From: Lineus longissimus
Taxonomy: Eukaryota; Nemertea; Pilidiophora; Heteronemertea; Lineidae
Assembly (NCBI RefSeq): GCF_910592395.1
Contig: NC_088319.1
Location: 13,700,001-13,764,000, forward strand
Reading direction: 5' to 3'
DNA length: 64,000 nucleotides
The notes under the pieces were generated by a model that saw nothing but the letters and a program-made list of their open reading frames with translations, searched no databases and had not been told where the DNA came from. Below, piece after piece: positions 35,601-49,722 of this stretch. Position 1 is the stretch's first letter. The number at the start of each line of letters is the position of its first letter. The translations under genes and the position numbers were made by a program.

Positions 35601-36792
35601 CGGTACGGAGCATCAAACTAATTCAATCAAAAACCGCGAAGGAGCCATTGCGGAATTCTCTATGGGGTTGCATACTGCGGTTTTGAAATGATGAAGTGTC
35701 GCTCGGTGCCGGTATGAGCTCATTCGGTTCAAAAGCCGTGAAATTAATGTTCAATTTTGTTAAAACGCATCCGAGACGTCGATTTCCGGGCTAGTTTTTT
35801 TATCTCATCCAATTTACATCCTGCTCATCGTTTGCATTGCGGCATCTGACTGCATGCGAGTGGGTTTATGCATCGACGTTATTAAAAGGTGTAATGCATG
35901 GAAGATTTACAAAAGAATTACAACTACGTAAATGTAGAGAAATTAAACAGCCTTACGGCTCAGCGCCGAGCGTCATTACTCTGAAGTCCCTGATGGAAAG
36001 TGCTCTATCGTCAGTCGTACAACTGTCAGATGCCACGGAGGGTCTCATAAAAATCACACTGACGTGTTCATCATTTTAAACTCCCTTTAGACGTACAGCA
36101 TATAGTATTCTTACTACTTGTAGTCTTGCCCTGGCAAAGGCAGGTACATGTACATGGAACCGAGGAATCTCCACTTAACCGCTTTGATAGTACTTCCCTT
36201 CTGTTGTACATCAATTCTGGACAGATCAGTTCTGCATAATTTACATGAGTACGAGCCAGCAGGTTCGAGGCGAGATATACGGATGAAATATCATACCCAA
36301 AGGATTTTTTCTGGTCGTAAATCACGTTAAGCTTATTGATTAAAAGTTCATTTTAGTTCGAAGATGTATTGTCAGCATCATTTGGGGCTCTGAAGCATAA
36401 ACTACTGGTCGGATTTCTTTGAATTGTGTTTTTTATTGATCCTTGCTTTGCCACCCAACAGGCATGTCTTGTTTCAGTAACCATTGTAACGAAAAAAATT
36501 TAAGTATGTTTTTGTGCGCATTGATCATGACTAAGTGCATTGAAGTTCGTCATATTTTGCTCTAAGCGGTTTACTTCTCCACCATTCTGGTTGAAATAAT
36601 TTGGGTCTATTGTCTTCATCTACCCATGCTCATGTGCCAAGTATGAATAACAAATGTCCAGAAACAACTTATAGTCAATCCAGGGGATTCAAAATACCCA
36701 TCCTTTGCTGAAGAAATGTTTTAATTTCTGCACAGAAATGCTTAAACCCCAATAATCCTAATTGGTCGCGAATCTAAGGTAAATAACAAAAC
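32612..36792. other. Unassigned sequence right of the retrotransposon
   Basis: No supported gene. Two diverged direct repeats of about 70 bp sit near 34583-34650 and 34990-35060 (GACCACYTGACGAC, then GCCAGTAATTTAC or GCCAGACTAATTTAC). A short GAT microsatellite is at about 35055. ORFs at 35428-35691 and 35837-36079 are open but unrecognised. Confidence 0.4.
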
Positions 36793-37110
36793 TTGAACCA
36801 AATACGCTCTAGCAATTCGCGTTACAGAGCCCCAAACGATGCGGACAGAATATTTACAAATGGACTTAACGATGTTTTAGCAAATGTTACCCAGTTAAAC
36901 AAGGAAATCTACAATACCCCACAATCCAGGCTAGCCATGATCGTGATGATAAATGAATTTCTCCAAGGAGATTTGGGTCGTCTACAAACAAAAGTTCTGA
37001 CAAACTTTTCGCGAGAGGTTTTGTTTTGGGTTATTTTTTCGCTAAGTAATTTGTATAAGGAAAGAATTCCAGTTATCACAGCAAACATCGTGAAAAGTGT
37101 TCTTTCTTAG
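36793..37110 (+). CDS. Candidate internal exon, unrecognised
   Basis: An open frame of about 105 codons without an ATG at its start. TACGCTCTAGCAATTCGCGTTACAG just before 36828 could serve as a splice acceptor, after which the frame reads as a polar sequence (DRIFTNGLNDVLANVTQLNK and onward), plausibly helical. A possible donor follows GCGAGAG near 37016. No family is recognised. Alternatively this is a chance ORF. Confidence 0.2.
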   Translation: MNQIRSSNSRYRAPNDADRIFTNGLNDVLANVTQLNKEIYNTPQSRLAMIVMINEFLQGDLGRLQTKVLTNFSREVLFWVIFSLSNLYKERIPVITANIVKSVLS

Positions 37111-40100
37111 ATTTCTATGGTTAAAAGCGTTCTATTGCGCCACTCCAACAGCCCAACAGGGAATAATCGGCGCAATGCCATGATACGTTTTGGCGCAAAA
37201 AAATCCGATCTCCTTTAGTGCCAGAAACTGAGTTGAGAAGCTTATCGTGAACTGATAGAAAGAAAATGCCTTTCATGTTGCATGTTGAGTATACACTTAG
37301 TAATTCTTACCACAGATATCGAATTATTGTGTCAGTGCGTGTGGGTATGACAAGGCTACATCATCCTGTAAGAATCCTTGAAAGTGAAAGAAACAAAAGT
37401 GGACATTCAAGTGCTATTCTTGTAAAACGTGATCGAGTTTGTAACATTTTGAAAACTACGTCACGTATATAACCTTCTCCAGATCTGATGTGAATATAAT
37501 AAAGGTTATGGAATTGGCAAAAAGCTAGTTCGTGTGAATAATTGAACTTAGATGCCCTCTTGAAGTAATTCTGTTTGGCTCATAGTGGTCTTTGCACTTT
37601 CTCTGGAAGTGGATTTATTTGACCCGCATATCCAAGACAAAACTAGTTAGATATTAAATCATGTCCTCCTTTTCCGCCCAGTCTGCCTCACTCTTAACTT
37701 TTCTGTTCGCCTGTTTTCTTCGCCTGCTCCATGACAACATCTATCATTTGTCGGCTACACGGCCAAATTCCAAAAAGCGTTGTTCTTGAATTCGCGACAA
37801 CATTTCGGGGGCAGAGTAAAAAGTCATCGTCTGTTTAATATCATGATAGAAGTACTGTTACACTGCCCTTGAAATGTTGTCACACGACCAACAACTGAAA
37901 ATATCCCTGAACCTCTAGTTATGTGGCCCTCAGGTCGCCCACCCATCCTTAAGGAACACAGAAACTGTGTAAATGGTTCCTGTAACGCTGCAATTTTGTT
38001 GTAAATTGAATTACCTCATGTCATCATTTTGTCAAAAACATCTCTGCACGATCGTGCTCGCCCTGGGGAAAGCTACATTTGCAGCTAAAGGAGTAGGTTC
38101 ATTAGCAGCTAGATTGCTACCACCTGCCCTGCATACTGATGAACAGTATTTTGTCCAGGTAAAAGTGGTCACAGCTACTCCCGAGATGATCTGGTTACTC
38201 TAAAGATTTTCGCGAGTTATGGGGAAACCGTAAATGGATGATTGATTTTATAGGAAAAGATATGTTGTGCCTATACGACTTTTTGCTGGCAATATGGCAA
38301 GCGCTCATTTGCACTACGTGTATTTGGATATTTTAGTGTACATCCCCGATCACAGTATTAGAGGGTGTCACCGGTCGCTTCATTCGAATCCAAGTCGGAC
38401 CACTTTAAGAATTTGGCAACTTCCCCAACCGCCGAAAGGAATTATCAGTGAGGCAGTTCCCATCGGCATATATCCAGATGCGCGCAGTATAGGCACTCAC
38501 ACCTCAACTAAATGATATACACTCAGTATCTTATTCAATATACACTTGCGCCAAGATAATTCCGTGTCCGTCCATTCTGTTCCGGAAATTCCTTTGCGTC
38601 TTGATTTACGAAACCTCCCCGACCGCTATACGAGCCACTGCCACCAGGCTTCACCGCGCTTTGGGCGAGACTTTATAATGGATGGCTTTCAATATTTCTA
38701 GTTTGAATACCATTTGTATCCTAGGTGAATTCACCGGGCGGAAGATATTTTCCTGATGTACTGGTGAATGAAATATTGAACGAACAGAATTGTGGGTCAC
38801 CGGGGTTATTTTTCTCGGCGATGTAGATTTATGTGTGGGATTGCTAGATTGCTCGCAAGTAGTTAGTCTCAGAGTAATATATAAAACTTGTCGATGCGTA
38901 ACTATTATGAATCATTTGATGTTTAGGAAGATGCGGCTTAAGAAATGTTCCACTGTGTTGGCCACAAGAAGGATGTGTGTATTGTCGTTGAGGCCTCCGT
39001 AACACATCTTCACAAGAAACTGAACCGGGGCTGATTTGGCTGATTTGGTCATTGCCTGAAGGATAGCCATGATATGAATGTTACTGGCTTCAAGTCAAAA
39101 ACATTATATACGCATGTATTTTGTAAATGTATACGTGGATTGTATTGTTGATAATATCGACGAGGAGTGTCGGGACGAAAAATGAACAAACTGATATGAT
39201 TAAATTGGTAGAATATTAGCCAGTTTCGGCTTTTAAGACTTTTCACAGGTTAAGAAATACCGTTTTTTACTTCCTGAAATATCTGAATTGTAATTCCTTG
39301 AATACCAATGTGAGATACATAATGGAATGAAATTCTAAATCCACAGAACAAGACATCCATCGCGTAAGAAATCTGCCAAGGCTTACACTAGTAATTCAAC
39401 AACAATCCGTCAAACTCTGAAACGTTTTAAATAAACATTCATCACCCTTGACGAGTTCACGTTCACATGTTTGACATGACATAGACAAATGCGCATTACG
39501 TATTGCAAACTGATGAAACAGAAAGTAACACGTAGTGTTGTTCATATTTGAACTACGATTTCGAGTCTTTTGTAACTGAGATCTGAGCACACGAGTTATA
39601 TATTCATTGAAACCCTTTTGATTTATCGTATGTCAATGATTTGGCCTTGTCAACTGCGAAGTTTTCTATGTCTCGGTATGATGCTGGCTATTCACTGTGA
39701 TGAATTCCTGAAATAAATTCACGACGGAAAAAAATCATTGTCCGAAATGACCGTTTCTTGACGTAGAACTTCAACACACAAAAATAAATGAAAGTTGTGT
39801 TACAGAGCTTTACAAGTATACTGTTAAACAGTATCAAGGCCCATTGCATTTATTTCCCTGTCTTACAGAAACCGACCAAGGGGTGTCCAATACTGCACTA
39901 CACGTGGCCTGCGGCTATTTAACGTCATCGTTCTGAAGTTTTCTGACGAAGTCACATTTTGTCAACTAGTTTGTTGATCTATCAAGGTCCCTTGGCATCG
40001 CGCTCGTTAGAGAGTATCAATCAAATTCGGCACCCTGCTTCAAGGGTATTAATCATCCGGGACACTATGATAGAGCGTTCCTCAAACGATGCGCGAACTC

Positions 40101-43100
40101 GGACAAACGCTTTTATGAATCGACTTGTTGGTCGTCCCTGAAGCGCAAATATTTATTGTAAATTGTTAATTGGCTATAACTTGTAAATTTACTGGTAAAA
40201 CCCACTGGGATGCTGGGAAGTACTTGAGTTAAATCGGTTCAACTTTCAATTCAATATGAAACCCATGTTACTTCGGCAAGCAAGGCATCTGTTGGCAAAT
40301 TGATTTGGCAGCATTAGCATTAGCAATTGCCATGAAACATCAATAAATTATATTTATGTAATCGACTGATTTTCAAACTTGTTGTCAGACTAAAAAAAGA
40401 ATATCCTGGTTTATATGGCATCCCACAAAGGTTTTTTCCTGCTTTTATTTATAGTCGACGAGATTGTTATGAGCAAAATACATCAAAGGATGACAGGCAA
40501 CTTGACCCGATTTGTCCCCAAGTGCTCTAGAAACTGAAAAATATAACCTGCACCATCATCGTTGAATTAAAGAATCCGACAGCCTGGGAACGTTTTCTTA
40601 CAAGACAATGTGTCCGTCCTTATTTATTTTTCCAAGTGGTCGTGCAGTGAATTAATTGAGGCTTTTGACCCATCATATCGTTCTGATGCAAAGAGATTTG
40701 GTTGCTGTGTATGTTTTTCTTTTCGAAACAAGACGATTACAAGGCAGCCGTGACTTACTTTCATAGTTCAACAATGTGTTAGAAATTTGATGAAAACAAA
40801 AACTGGTCAGAATGCAAATGATCTATGTTCAAATTCGTGAAAGGAGAATTAGGTCACGTAAATCGAAATTGAGCAAAATCAAGGGTGTTGAGATGAACAT
40901 CATCTTTTATTCATGTTGGGTTCATAGAATTAGCTATGGTCAAGGGTTACCAAGTGAATAAATCACGATAAGTCCGTCATTTTACACCGCTTGAGTCAAC
41001 AGGGTAACAAATCATAATACCAAACTGCAACCACGGATTCCCCGACCTCCCCAATGCTACTCAGGAAAATAGCAAGGTTTTATTGAAGCAATATTACATT
41101 GGTGCATATTTCATCAGATATTATAGATGTGCAATTACATCTTAAACCATACTCATAACTTGGACAGCCAATTCTCATAAAATAGCACCAAGTGTTGCCC
41201 TGCGATGAGATTATTCCGTCCAAGAGCGGGAATTAAGGGCCGGGCTAGTCCCACGGGCATCGTTAGTGCGTAAACCAAATCAGCACAATCTACGAGTAAG
41301 CATTAAATGCTTATATTACACTAATGAATTGGTGCATTCTCGTTGTAAACAGGTGATATCTTTACTAGATGGCGACGATGCGTATTTAAATGAATGCAAT
41401 AAGAATAGGCGTTGTTATGGATGGCTTCTTGCTGACGCTAACTGATTCTTTTTTTCCTTCATATTTTTTATGTTTTTATCGTTTTGATGTTCCAATATGT
41501 CAGCGCAAGCATGGTCATTTTTGTGATCTTGGAAAAATATCTAAAGTATTTATCTTCCTGAGTATAGAGTGTTCTCGTGTAAAGCTGACAACTGCATGGC
41601 ATGCTGTGGGGGGCCATGGCAATTTAGCAGAATCTGTGGAAACAGCCTAAAAATATGACAATATGGATATCAAATATCATGATAGATATTTGTAATAGTC
41701 CGTAAGTATCGAATTATTTGAACTGCGATATTAATAAAGCATTCAGGAAAAAACCCAACAGGATAGTTTTCTGTGACACCCTATACTGATAACAACAGCA
41801 TGCAGCGATAACGGCGGAAATGCAGCTCTATCTGCTTAATGAGGCATTAAATGAATCGTAATTGCAATTACCAGATATTGTGTATTTGATTCAAATCAAC
41901 TCCCAAGTGTAAAATTGTCATGATTCGTCGGTATCAATTTGTGTCATAGACGAATCGTAACTACGCATCAGTGACGATTCCACATTTTCTACGAAAGAAA
42001 ATAATTTGAATGTCGACGAGATATTTTGTGAAGAAAAAAAACTCCTTCAAATTGGTTTCATTCAGTGGCAATGTTTGAAGGAAATTGATTGTGCAATGTA
42101 AAGAGGGTAATCAAGTTAAACGATGACGCTAACACGCCAGACAAATTTGGTTTGTTCGAACTTTCAGGCCTTTGTTTACTGGAGCGTTTTATTATTTGAA
42201 ATCGGGCTGAATTTTACTGGTATATGTCATTGGATCAATGATGGTGCATGATCCAGAACACGGCGCGGTCTTGATGAACATAAGACAATCAAGTCAGGTA
42301 TTAAGGCCAAACAAGTTCTTTCGTTGAACCGTGACCTTAGAATAGTGTCTGAGGAACAAAGGAATCTATTATGTGCTTGTTAATCTCTGACGATGTATTA
42401 TGCCCTCTGAATTAGAACCATTGTACAATAATACATCAGAATATAGTTGTAGGGACGGATATTTTCCAGGGGAAAATTTGGTACTCTGATGACTGATGAA
42501 CTTTATTGTTACATATACCCCAAAATGCAGAGTAAATATTCTGTCAGCTCGTGACTGTTAAGAATAATTCTTACTTGACAACTTGGAACTTCCCGACCAT
42601 TGCATTCTCATTACCTGGCCTGCGGAGTGATAATTTACCTATATGCACAGATCTAGAGAGACAGGAGATTCATGAAAACCCGCGACTACTTATCGAGAGA
42701 AGAGTCTCAAAAACAACAGAGCGTTTGTCAAAGCGCATATTAGCTGATCGAAGAACTTGTTCAAGTTCCAGTTGTGTGGAATTGGTTTGGGTCAACGCCT
42801 GACCCGAGAGAACTCTTTCGAAACTGGCGGTGGCCTGGATGTTGAAACCATACCTGCACTAGTTGCCTGACTCTTTATTTGACTGACTCTGTCGAGAGAA
42901 GATGGCCTTCACACTAAATATCTGGCGGATCTGCGGACAGACATCGTTCATGGTCGCCATAAAGTAAACTGAAGCTGGTGTGACAGTTGGGTGCCATATC
43001 GTACAACAAGACAAGAAAGGGGGAAATTAAACACCCTGCCTCAATCAAGGGATTAGATGCACCCGGACGTAGGAAGTACTATACTATCATTCTATCTTTA

Positions 43101-43590
43101 CGCGTGTCATTTCACGTAGATATTTCATACGTATCTCCAATCAATTTGCTATGAATATCACTAGGGAAAATTGAAGCACGGGCTTAAGTTCTGGCTTTAC
43201 GATAGCGGGAGAAATTTAGAGCTGTCAGAATGATAAGATGTGAATTGAGATCTAAGCTAACAATTGGTAATTCGCACGAATAGTACGTCCTTGGGGAAAT
43301 GTATCGACCGCCGAAACCACATTATAATTTGTTAATGAATGTATTGGGCAGTTCATTTTTGGCAGTGAGAAAGCCCCTTGAGAATCAGTACTCGAACTTG
43401 ATATTGCCTTTGCAGTGAACTTTGGAAATATTTGGATACTTCAATCCGATTAGCTGTCACAAACGTGACGTCATGCTTAATATCTGAATGGTCACGGTTC
43501 AAGGTTATGTCACGTATAACACTTATAACTCTTAAATTGACTAAAGGACTTGTTTTATGTTGTGATATTTTCTGAAATTATATCACATAC
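37111..43590. other. Gene-poor stretch
   Basis: About 6.5 kb without a supported gene. Short ORFs such as 37266-37472, 38267-38515, 41390-41650 and 42551-42802 lack domains and clear exon boundaries. Confidence 0.4.
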
Positions 43591-43757
43591 GAGTAATATG
43601 TGGTTTACTCCCGTCTACAGTTGACCTATTTAGTATGCCAACGAGCGACCTAGTTACTTAGTTACATATTTTGTCTGCCATTAGTGCTCTAGGTCACATG
43701 AAACTAGTTCAAATCGAAATAGGTCAATTTTAGACAGGAGTAAACCACATACTACTC
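43591..43757. mobile_element. 167-bp MITE with about 40-bp terminal inverted repeats
   Basis: The left end GAGTAATATGTGGTTTACTC and right end (complement GAGTAGTATGTGGTTTACTC) are inverted and continue through GTCTA and TTGACCTATTT. ATAC lies immediately outside both ends, which could be a 4-bp target duplication. No coding capacity. The internal part is AT-rich. Confidence 0.85.
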
Positions 43758-46700
43758 ATACCTTGTACGACATCTATGTCATTCACACCTAAATGTGACT
43801 TGAGTTGTAAATTTGTTGATGCATATGTCATTTTTAAGTTAGGAAAGGTATTTTCTGAATAACCCAGTAACATATGATACCTCTTTTTCCAAAATATCGA
43901 AAAAATGGTGGCGAGAGATTCACACGTAACCAAATATTTGCAAAAGGCTTAGTGATTCTTTCCTTCCGTTGCTTTTTTCAAATCTGCTCTCCCACAAACC
44001 TGAAATGTTTCCGGCGGGACTAGGAGCCGCTGGCAAAATCTCGCTTGGGTCTACGTCCCAATAAGCCATAATAAACTGATAGGGCTTTCCGCCCTTGGCA
44101 ATCTATGAATCTAATGAGATATAGCCATTAATTGTTGCATATTTGCCCCTAAGGTGTTTGGGAGGGAGGTAATTAATAACCGGGCGTCGTATCTCGCCGA
44201 TGGATCTCAACTGGTCGAGGAAGATAAAAACACTTATGGAGAGAATCAGCTATGGACAGGTATATTCACACCCTTCGGCGTTGACTGAGCTTCTGTCCAA
44301 TTCTAGGGACATGCAAAGAGGAACGAACACTTTGGCAAAATTTCAAAACATTGATTTTCTTGCAGCTGTTGGGTATTTATCTTCTTCGGAATTTCTCACT
44401 TTGAATGAGGCGGACAAGTTAACGAGATTATTTCAGATCTGTTTCAAAATATAAATTAGCCTAAGAGTTACTAGTAATTAGCGTGGAGAATGTGTTGAGT
44501 ATAGAATGTGTTAATAATAGAACATTGGGAAAGAACTTTTCAATTCCAAATTAAGGTTATCGGCGCCTATGCAAATGAGGCGTTTGTGAACGTATGTAGT
44601 CTTTACCATGCTGTTGTAAGACTCAGAGCTCATATCCTGACAAATGATCAAGTTACCAATGTATATGTGCACGAAACTGAATATGATCTTGAAATAAGTA
44701 TCTTTTTAGTATCTTAACACCATTTCTGCATTTTGTAACCGGTTACGAACGCCTACACAAGATTTTTCTACTGCGATCATTCATGCGGATACAAATATTT
44801 TGTTCCATCTCAGGCCAATCAAGGTGCTGATTCAAATTGCTCTAAAAAGTATTGTTCGTTCTGAAATCTACCCATAACATGCATTAGCTGATGTGTATTC
44901 GAAGTTCATTGACCGTCGTAAAGCTGTAACCAGCCGAATAGAACCCACACGCACATGGCCGAAGCAAATTAGCATTTGCGCTAATGCCCATCACCCCTCG
45001 GGACATATCAATGGCAAGATATACATTATCATTTGATGGCATTTGATTGAAGACCGTGATTATCTGTGGGCCGTGGCGTGATGGCTTTTCCTGTCAAGTC
45101 GTGTTTTGCTGGTTTATCAGAAAATGCCACTGATAGATGTTGTCAAAAGTTCTTGTAGTAATTCGCGTAAAAGAGGTATCGATGTTCAGACGGGACATCC
45201 CGTCTTTCTGAAAGGAAATGTCGCTGTAAGCATGGTAAGTGTCTGATAGCAACTTTGAGGACATAATTATTGGACCGTGGAACTTTCCGAAAGTAAAAGT
45301 AACTCTATTCGGGTCCTCGTGATGAGCAAGTAATCAAGACGAAATCTCATCCAACGAAGTAGACGGGGTATCTTGGCGTAACAAAAGTCAATAAATGCGT
45401 ACATGAAACCATGAATATCTTGTCATGTTACTTACCAAAACATAGCACCCTACTTGTATTCGTTAACATGTTCGATAGCTTAAATAAAGCATTTCTCGCG
45501 CCCATGATATATAGACGAGTAATCCATCATTACTGAAATCATGGACACTGCTGCATGATGTATATGAATGATCCTCTCAAATTTAGGCAGAAATCACTGC
45601 AACTTGCCCAAGCATGCTCTTATTCACCTAATTTTTCAAATAAGCATGTAAAGTACCTACTTTTTTCCGAGCAGACGTTATCGCCTTTCAACCGGGATTT
45701 AGCAAAACGTGGTGAAGAATGTTTATATGCACCAATATCTCCTCGTTTGCATAGAAAGTGTATATTATAACACAAATATGCTGTTATTACTGTCCGCGTA
45801 TGAATGAGAACGGAGGGTCACTGCTGGGAATGTCAGACGTTCATCTCTTTAAGAAACTGTCAAACCAATTTGCAGTGTAACAAGTTGGACTATAAAGGAG
45901 AGTTCTCTCGGCAACCTGAGGGGGATTTTAACTCTGTGAAAAGTCCTGTGACTAGTTAAATTTTGCAAAACCTCAAACACTGGTCCCATGTGCTCGTGAA
46001 AAAGTTCAGTTTTACAGGGTTTTTTATCCTTCATTCTTATAAGTATCGAACGGACGCTGGCAATCACCTGAATCGGTTCACCCCTGAATCAAGTGAATTT
46101 CTCGCTGCTTTATGCTCGGAAAGGATCTCTGTAGATCGATGCACGACCACATAATATCGTGCTATTTATACGTTCATGATGCTAATGCTTACTGGCAATT
46201 GCAAACGTTTTTTATGCAAACAATATTCTATTTAAATTGACGCGATGATCGTGGTTGACTTAAACACCTGCCATGAACTTTTGCAAAAGGTAGGATGAAC
46301 GTTTTAAACGGTACGTTTCAAAAAATAGGTAGCTTGTACTTTTCATGTGAAAAGAGAGTATGGCTCGCCAGATCAACAAAAGTTTACTGAACAGAAGAGA
46401 TATCTGGATATAAGAAAATCGTGTGCATACTGTGTCTGTCATTGTGTCCAGGTCGAATTCATTACAGGTAATATGTCTGCCTCTGAATGTCTTAGTTGGG
46501 TCTTTTGATGATATTAAGATTGGATGAACGCCCTTGAATGTAATCACATCAGGAAACGCCAACGCCCATGCAGTGCTGATGCATTGATAGATCATCTAAT
46601 AGTGTGTAGTGGATGAACGTATTTCAGTTCCTGTAAATTGAAGGAAGATTCCAATAAAATCAGACATAATGGAATTAAGGGTTGACCGTGGGCACCACCA

Positions 46701-49521
46701 TTTTGGCTAGATCTTGAAATCCTATAGCAATTATCACTCCTTCAAAATGCCATTTTAGAGGGTTGGAGTCTTTCTCACTCTTGAAATTGGCGTTCATTTC
46801 GTCAATTTGAAAGAATTTGTATTGCTTTTGAGTTGACAAGTTCTAGTCGACGGTGCCTGTGGTTAACCCTTAAAATGGGACATATGAATTATATGAAGAT
46901 AGGTAGTTTTTATACATTTATCACTATCAATCCAGATACACCTTTCCACCAATAAAAATATTTGATAATATTGTTATTGTCAATTTCAAACGCCCTAACA
47001 GTTACCCGACAAATCACGCCCCGATCTCCTGTTTTGTCTTCTATCCATCTGAAAGGTGAAGAGAAACATAACCATAACAAAAAGTATACTTCCTTTGTTC
47101 AACCAAGATGTTGGCAAAGAATATACCCGAGGCAAGTACTTATTTGCTTTGTCAACAAACGCGGCAACCTATGGAAGAAATATTTCCTTAAGTCTGGAAT
47201 CAGTGAGTACGAATGGTATCTCACAACAAGGCCTGCGGGAGTAAAATGCTGACAATAACCCTTTATCAGTGGGCTCAGAAAAGTTCAGGAAGTTCTTAAG
47301 CAGGCCTGTAAGCAGTTTTACTGTACGACTGATCCCTCAGAGGTAAGCTCACATGAACAGTCTCTGCAAACAATTGGATTGTTTACGTACTATCATGGAT
47401 GTCAGAAAAACATTCCCTACAACAAGGACAGTGTAATGAAGTGATTTTTAATTAGATTCTATGTTTTGTCGGTATGTAACATGCAAGACTGCTCATGAAC
47501 GGCCCAATATAGTATCGACTATACAAACAAGACGCCTAGAGTCGAGTACCAAGAACAAACAGATATCTTCATAGTCGAGGCTTCACTCATGACGATTCAC
47601 AAGCGTAATAACTTTCAACTGTATACATGTACACTGCGCTTGGCTATTCCCCAATGTCTGATGGCCTTGAGGAAAAGAAACGACCCACACAAGTGTTGAG
47701 AACCGATTTAACGTTTGAAGTGTTTGCTTTCCTGAATGTTTCCATTCATTGTTTCGGAACACTGATCTTCTTCTGTGTCTTCTTCTGGTCTCTCTATAGC
47801 TGTCCATCATATGAAAATCCTGAAATATGGGGAACAAAGTCGCTACACCCAGTATTACTAACATCGACATTCGTCTCATTGTCCCACTCAAGTAGGTGAC
47901 ATTTCCGCGGGAGTCTTTACAATTATATCTTTTTCTTACAGACACAAGTCTTACAAATAAGGCTATATGTTCAGCAATCTCGTATGAACATGATAAATAC
48001 AGTTAATGTATAGTCATTGTTTATCTTGAATTGCTATTTCTTCTGGGCTGTGAGTCAAATCTAAAGACTCGTTTCCTTTTGGATTGAGATGGTGGTATCA
48101 AACAGACAATGACGGATGCCTTTAAAATATGGCAAAGTGAGCCTGAGGCGTCAACACGGCACCGACCCCCTGTCGGGGAATTACACATACAATGCTCGAT
48201 TTGTTTGCCCTTTGCCCTATAGAATTTAACAACTTTATTCCGATATGTATTACTCAAATCCAGCTTTTGTTGTGGTTATCGACATTCATGATGTCTGTAG
48301 CCATATAGCTAAGGTGACGCAGGAATAATTCCTATCGCAACCAAAGGCAATTCGCATCCTTTGCATTTTAAACGCATGGTTCCCTGCCTGGAAAGTCAGC
48401 AATTGCAAGACCTATAGTCAAATCGCATCTCTATACCCGAGTCCAGGTGCTGTCATCTCACCTGATGAGTCACATCTCGCCACGTCCTCCTAAAATCTCA
48501 TATTTGGTCAAATGCAGGTATTGGTCAAAATGATATTATCGTTGTGTATTCAGTTCATAATTTGAAAGTTTTCAGTAGGTTAGTGAGATGGGAATTGGAT
48601 GAGTGATAGTATGCTGACACATGAAGATATAAGAATTGCGTGTAGAGACTCAGACATACAGTACCGATTCACCAGGGTGATATCAATTTAACACAACTCA
48701 CAACTATTTCCATTATTCTTTATTTAGAAGCTTTTATTTAGAAATGTGTTGCGCGGACAGTGTGCTTCTTTTAAAATTGAACGACTTGGACACGACTATT
48801 ATTCGCCAGCTGAGGGTGCAGTTTGGCCACTGGTCAATATGAATGATACTCCCTTGAGGACTTTAGTCATCACCGTGGTCGGCAGGAGTTCAGACAAAAT
48901 GTCAAGGTTTTGTATTCATTCGCGTGATAAGTTGACCAGGTTTAATTACGACTTGGTTGCCTTGGTTACTTATCAGTGCGCATGCGTAACCGGATGGAAA
49001 ATCTGAAAATGTTGTTCCGACCTGCCGAGAGTGGTATTGATTCAGAGTTCTCAAATGAGTATATGAGACTATCGCGCCATCAGCACTCACATCATCCGAC
49101 CGTGTCATGGATACTAATTGTGGCTACCATGATTCCTGGGGGACTATTAGTATTATCATTTTGTATTCAACCGTTTACTTTAAAATGTATAAGGACATGT
49201 TGAATGGAATGGATGCAACTCACAATTACCTGCAGTCCTTTGCTTCCATTTAACGCTACGGTAAAGAGCAATTGTCATTCATATGCAGAGTAGCATTTGG
49301 GATGAATGATATGTAGTGCTCTGACATCGAAAAATGCAGTCTTTGGAGCTGAAGTGACAGAGTCACCTCTTATCCATTCCAAAGTTGCGTAGTAGTACCA
49401 TGATGACTCCCCTGTGACATGTTCATTTTTACCATATTAGCAGCGTTAATAGCTGGCTGGTTTACCTAAACAGGCGGAAACAAGAGCATCAGCTACCATT
49501 TTAAGTTGTTTTGTTTTTTAG
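43758..49521. other. Gene-poor stretch
   Basis: No gene supported with confidence. Open but unrecognised ORFs occur at 44200-44454 (plus), 46260-46595 (minus, 111 codons) and 47583-47945 (minus, with an overlapping plus ORF). Confidence 0.4.
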
Positions 49522-49722
49522 ACATATGATTCATTGGACGTATTTGCTGTTCTACAATTCAAGTTTGACACCACAGTATTCTTCAAATGTCCAAACTTTG
49601 CAATAAAAAAGTTGCAAAGCGATGTGTCTTCGGAGGGTGAAGCCGGTGGAAATTCGTATGCAGCCAGAAGAAAAGTCGTAAAATCATATGTTAGATATTT
49701 TATTGTCTTATTGCAGAAATAA
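49522..49722 (+). CDS. Candidate terminal exon, unrecognised
   Basis: TTTTAAGTTGTTTTGTTTTTTAG ending at 49521 is an excellent polypyrimidine tract plus acceptor. The frame that follows (TYDSLDVFAVLQFKFDTTVF at its start) is open for 66 codons to TAA, and an AATAAA overlaps the stop. The phase is 0. This is what a last coding exon would look like, but the protein is not recognised and the upstream exons were not identified. Confidence 0.28.
   Translation, partial: TYDSLDVFAVLQFKFDTTVFFKCPNFAIKKLQSDVSSEGEAGGNSYAARRKVVKSYVRYFIVLLQK

Noticed and set aside
44200-44454. 84-codon plus ORF as a gene
   Set aside because: An internal GACAG/GTATAT donor-like and a TTGATTTTCTTGCAG acceptor-like sequence are intriguing, but the frame is open throughout and the peptide is not recognised.
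46260-46595. 111-codon minus ORF as an exon
   Set aside because: Preceded by an acceptor-like CACACTATTAG, but the pyrimidine tract is poor and no family is recognised.
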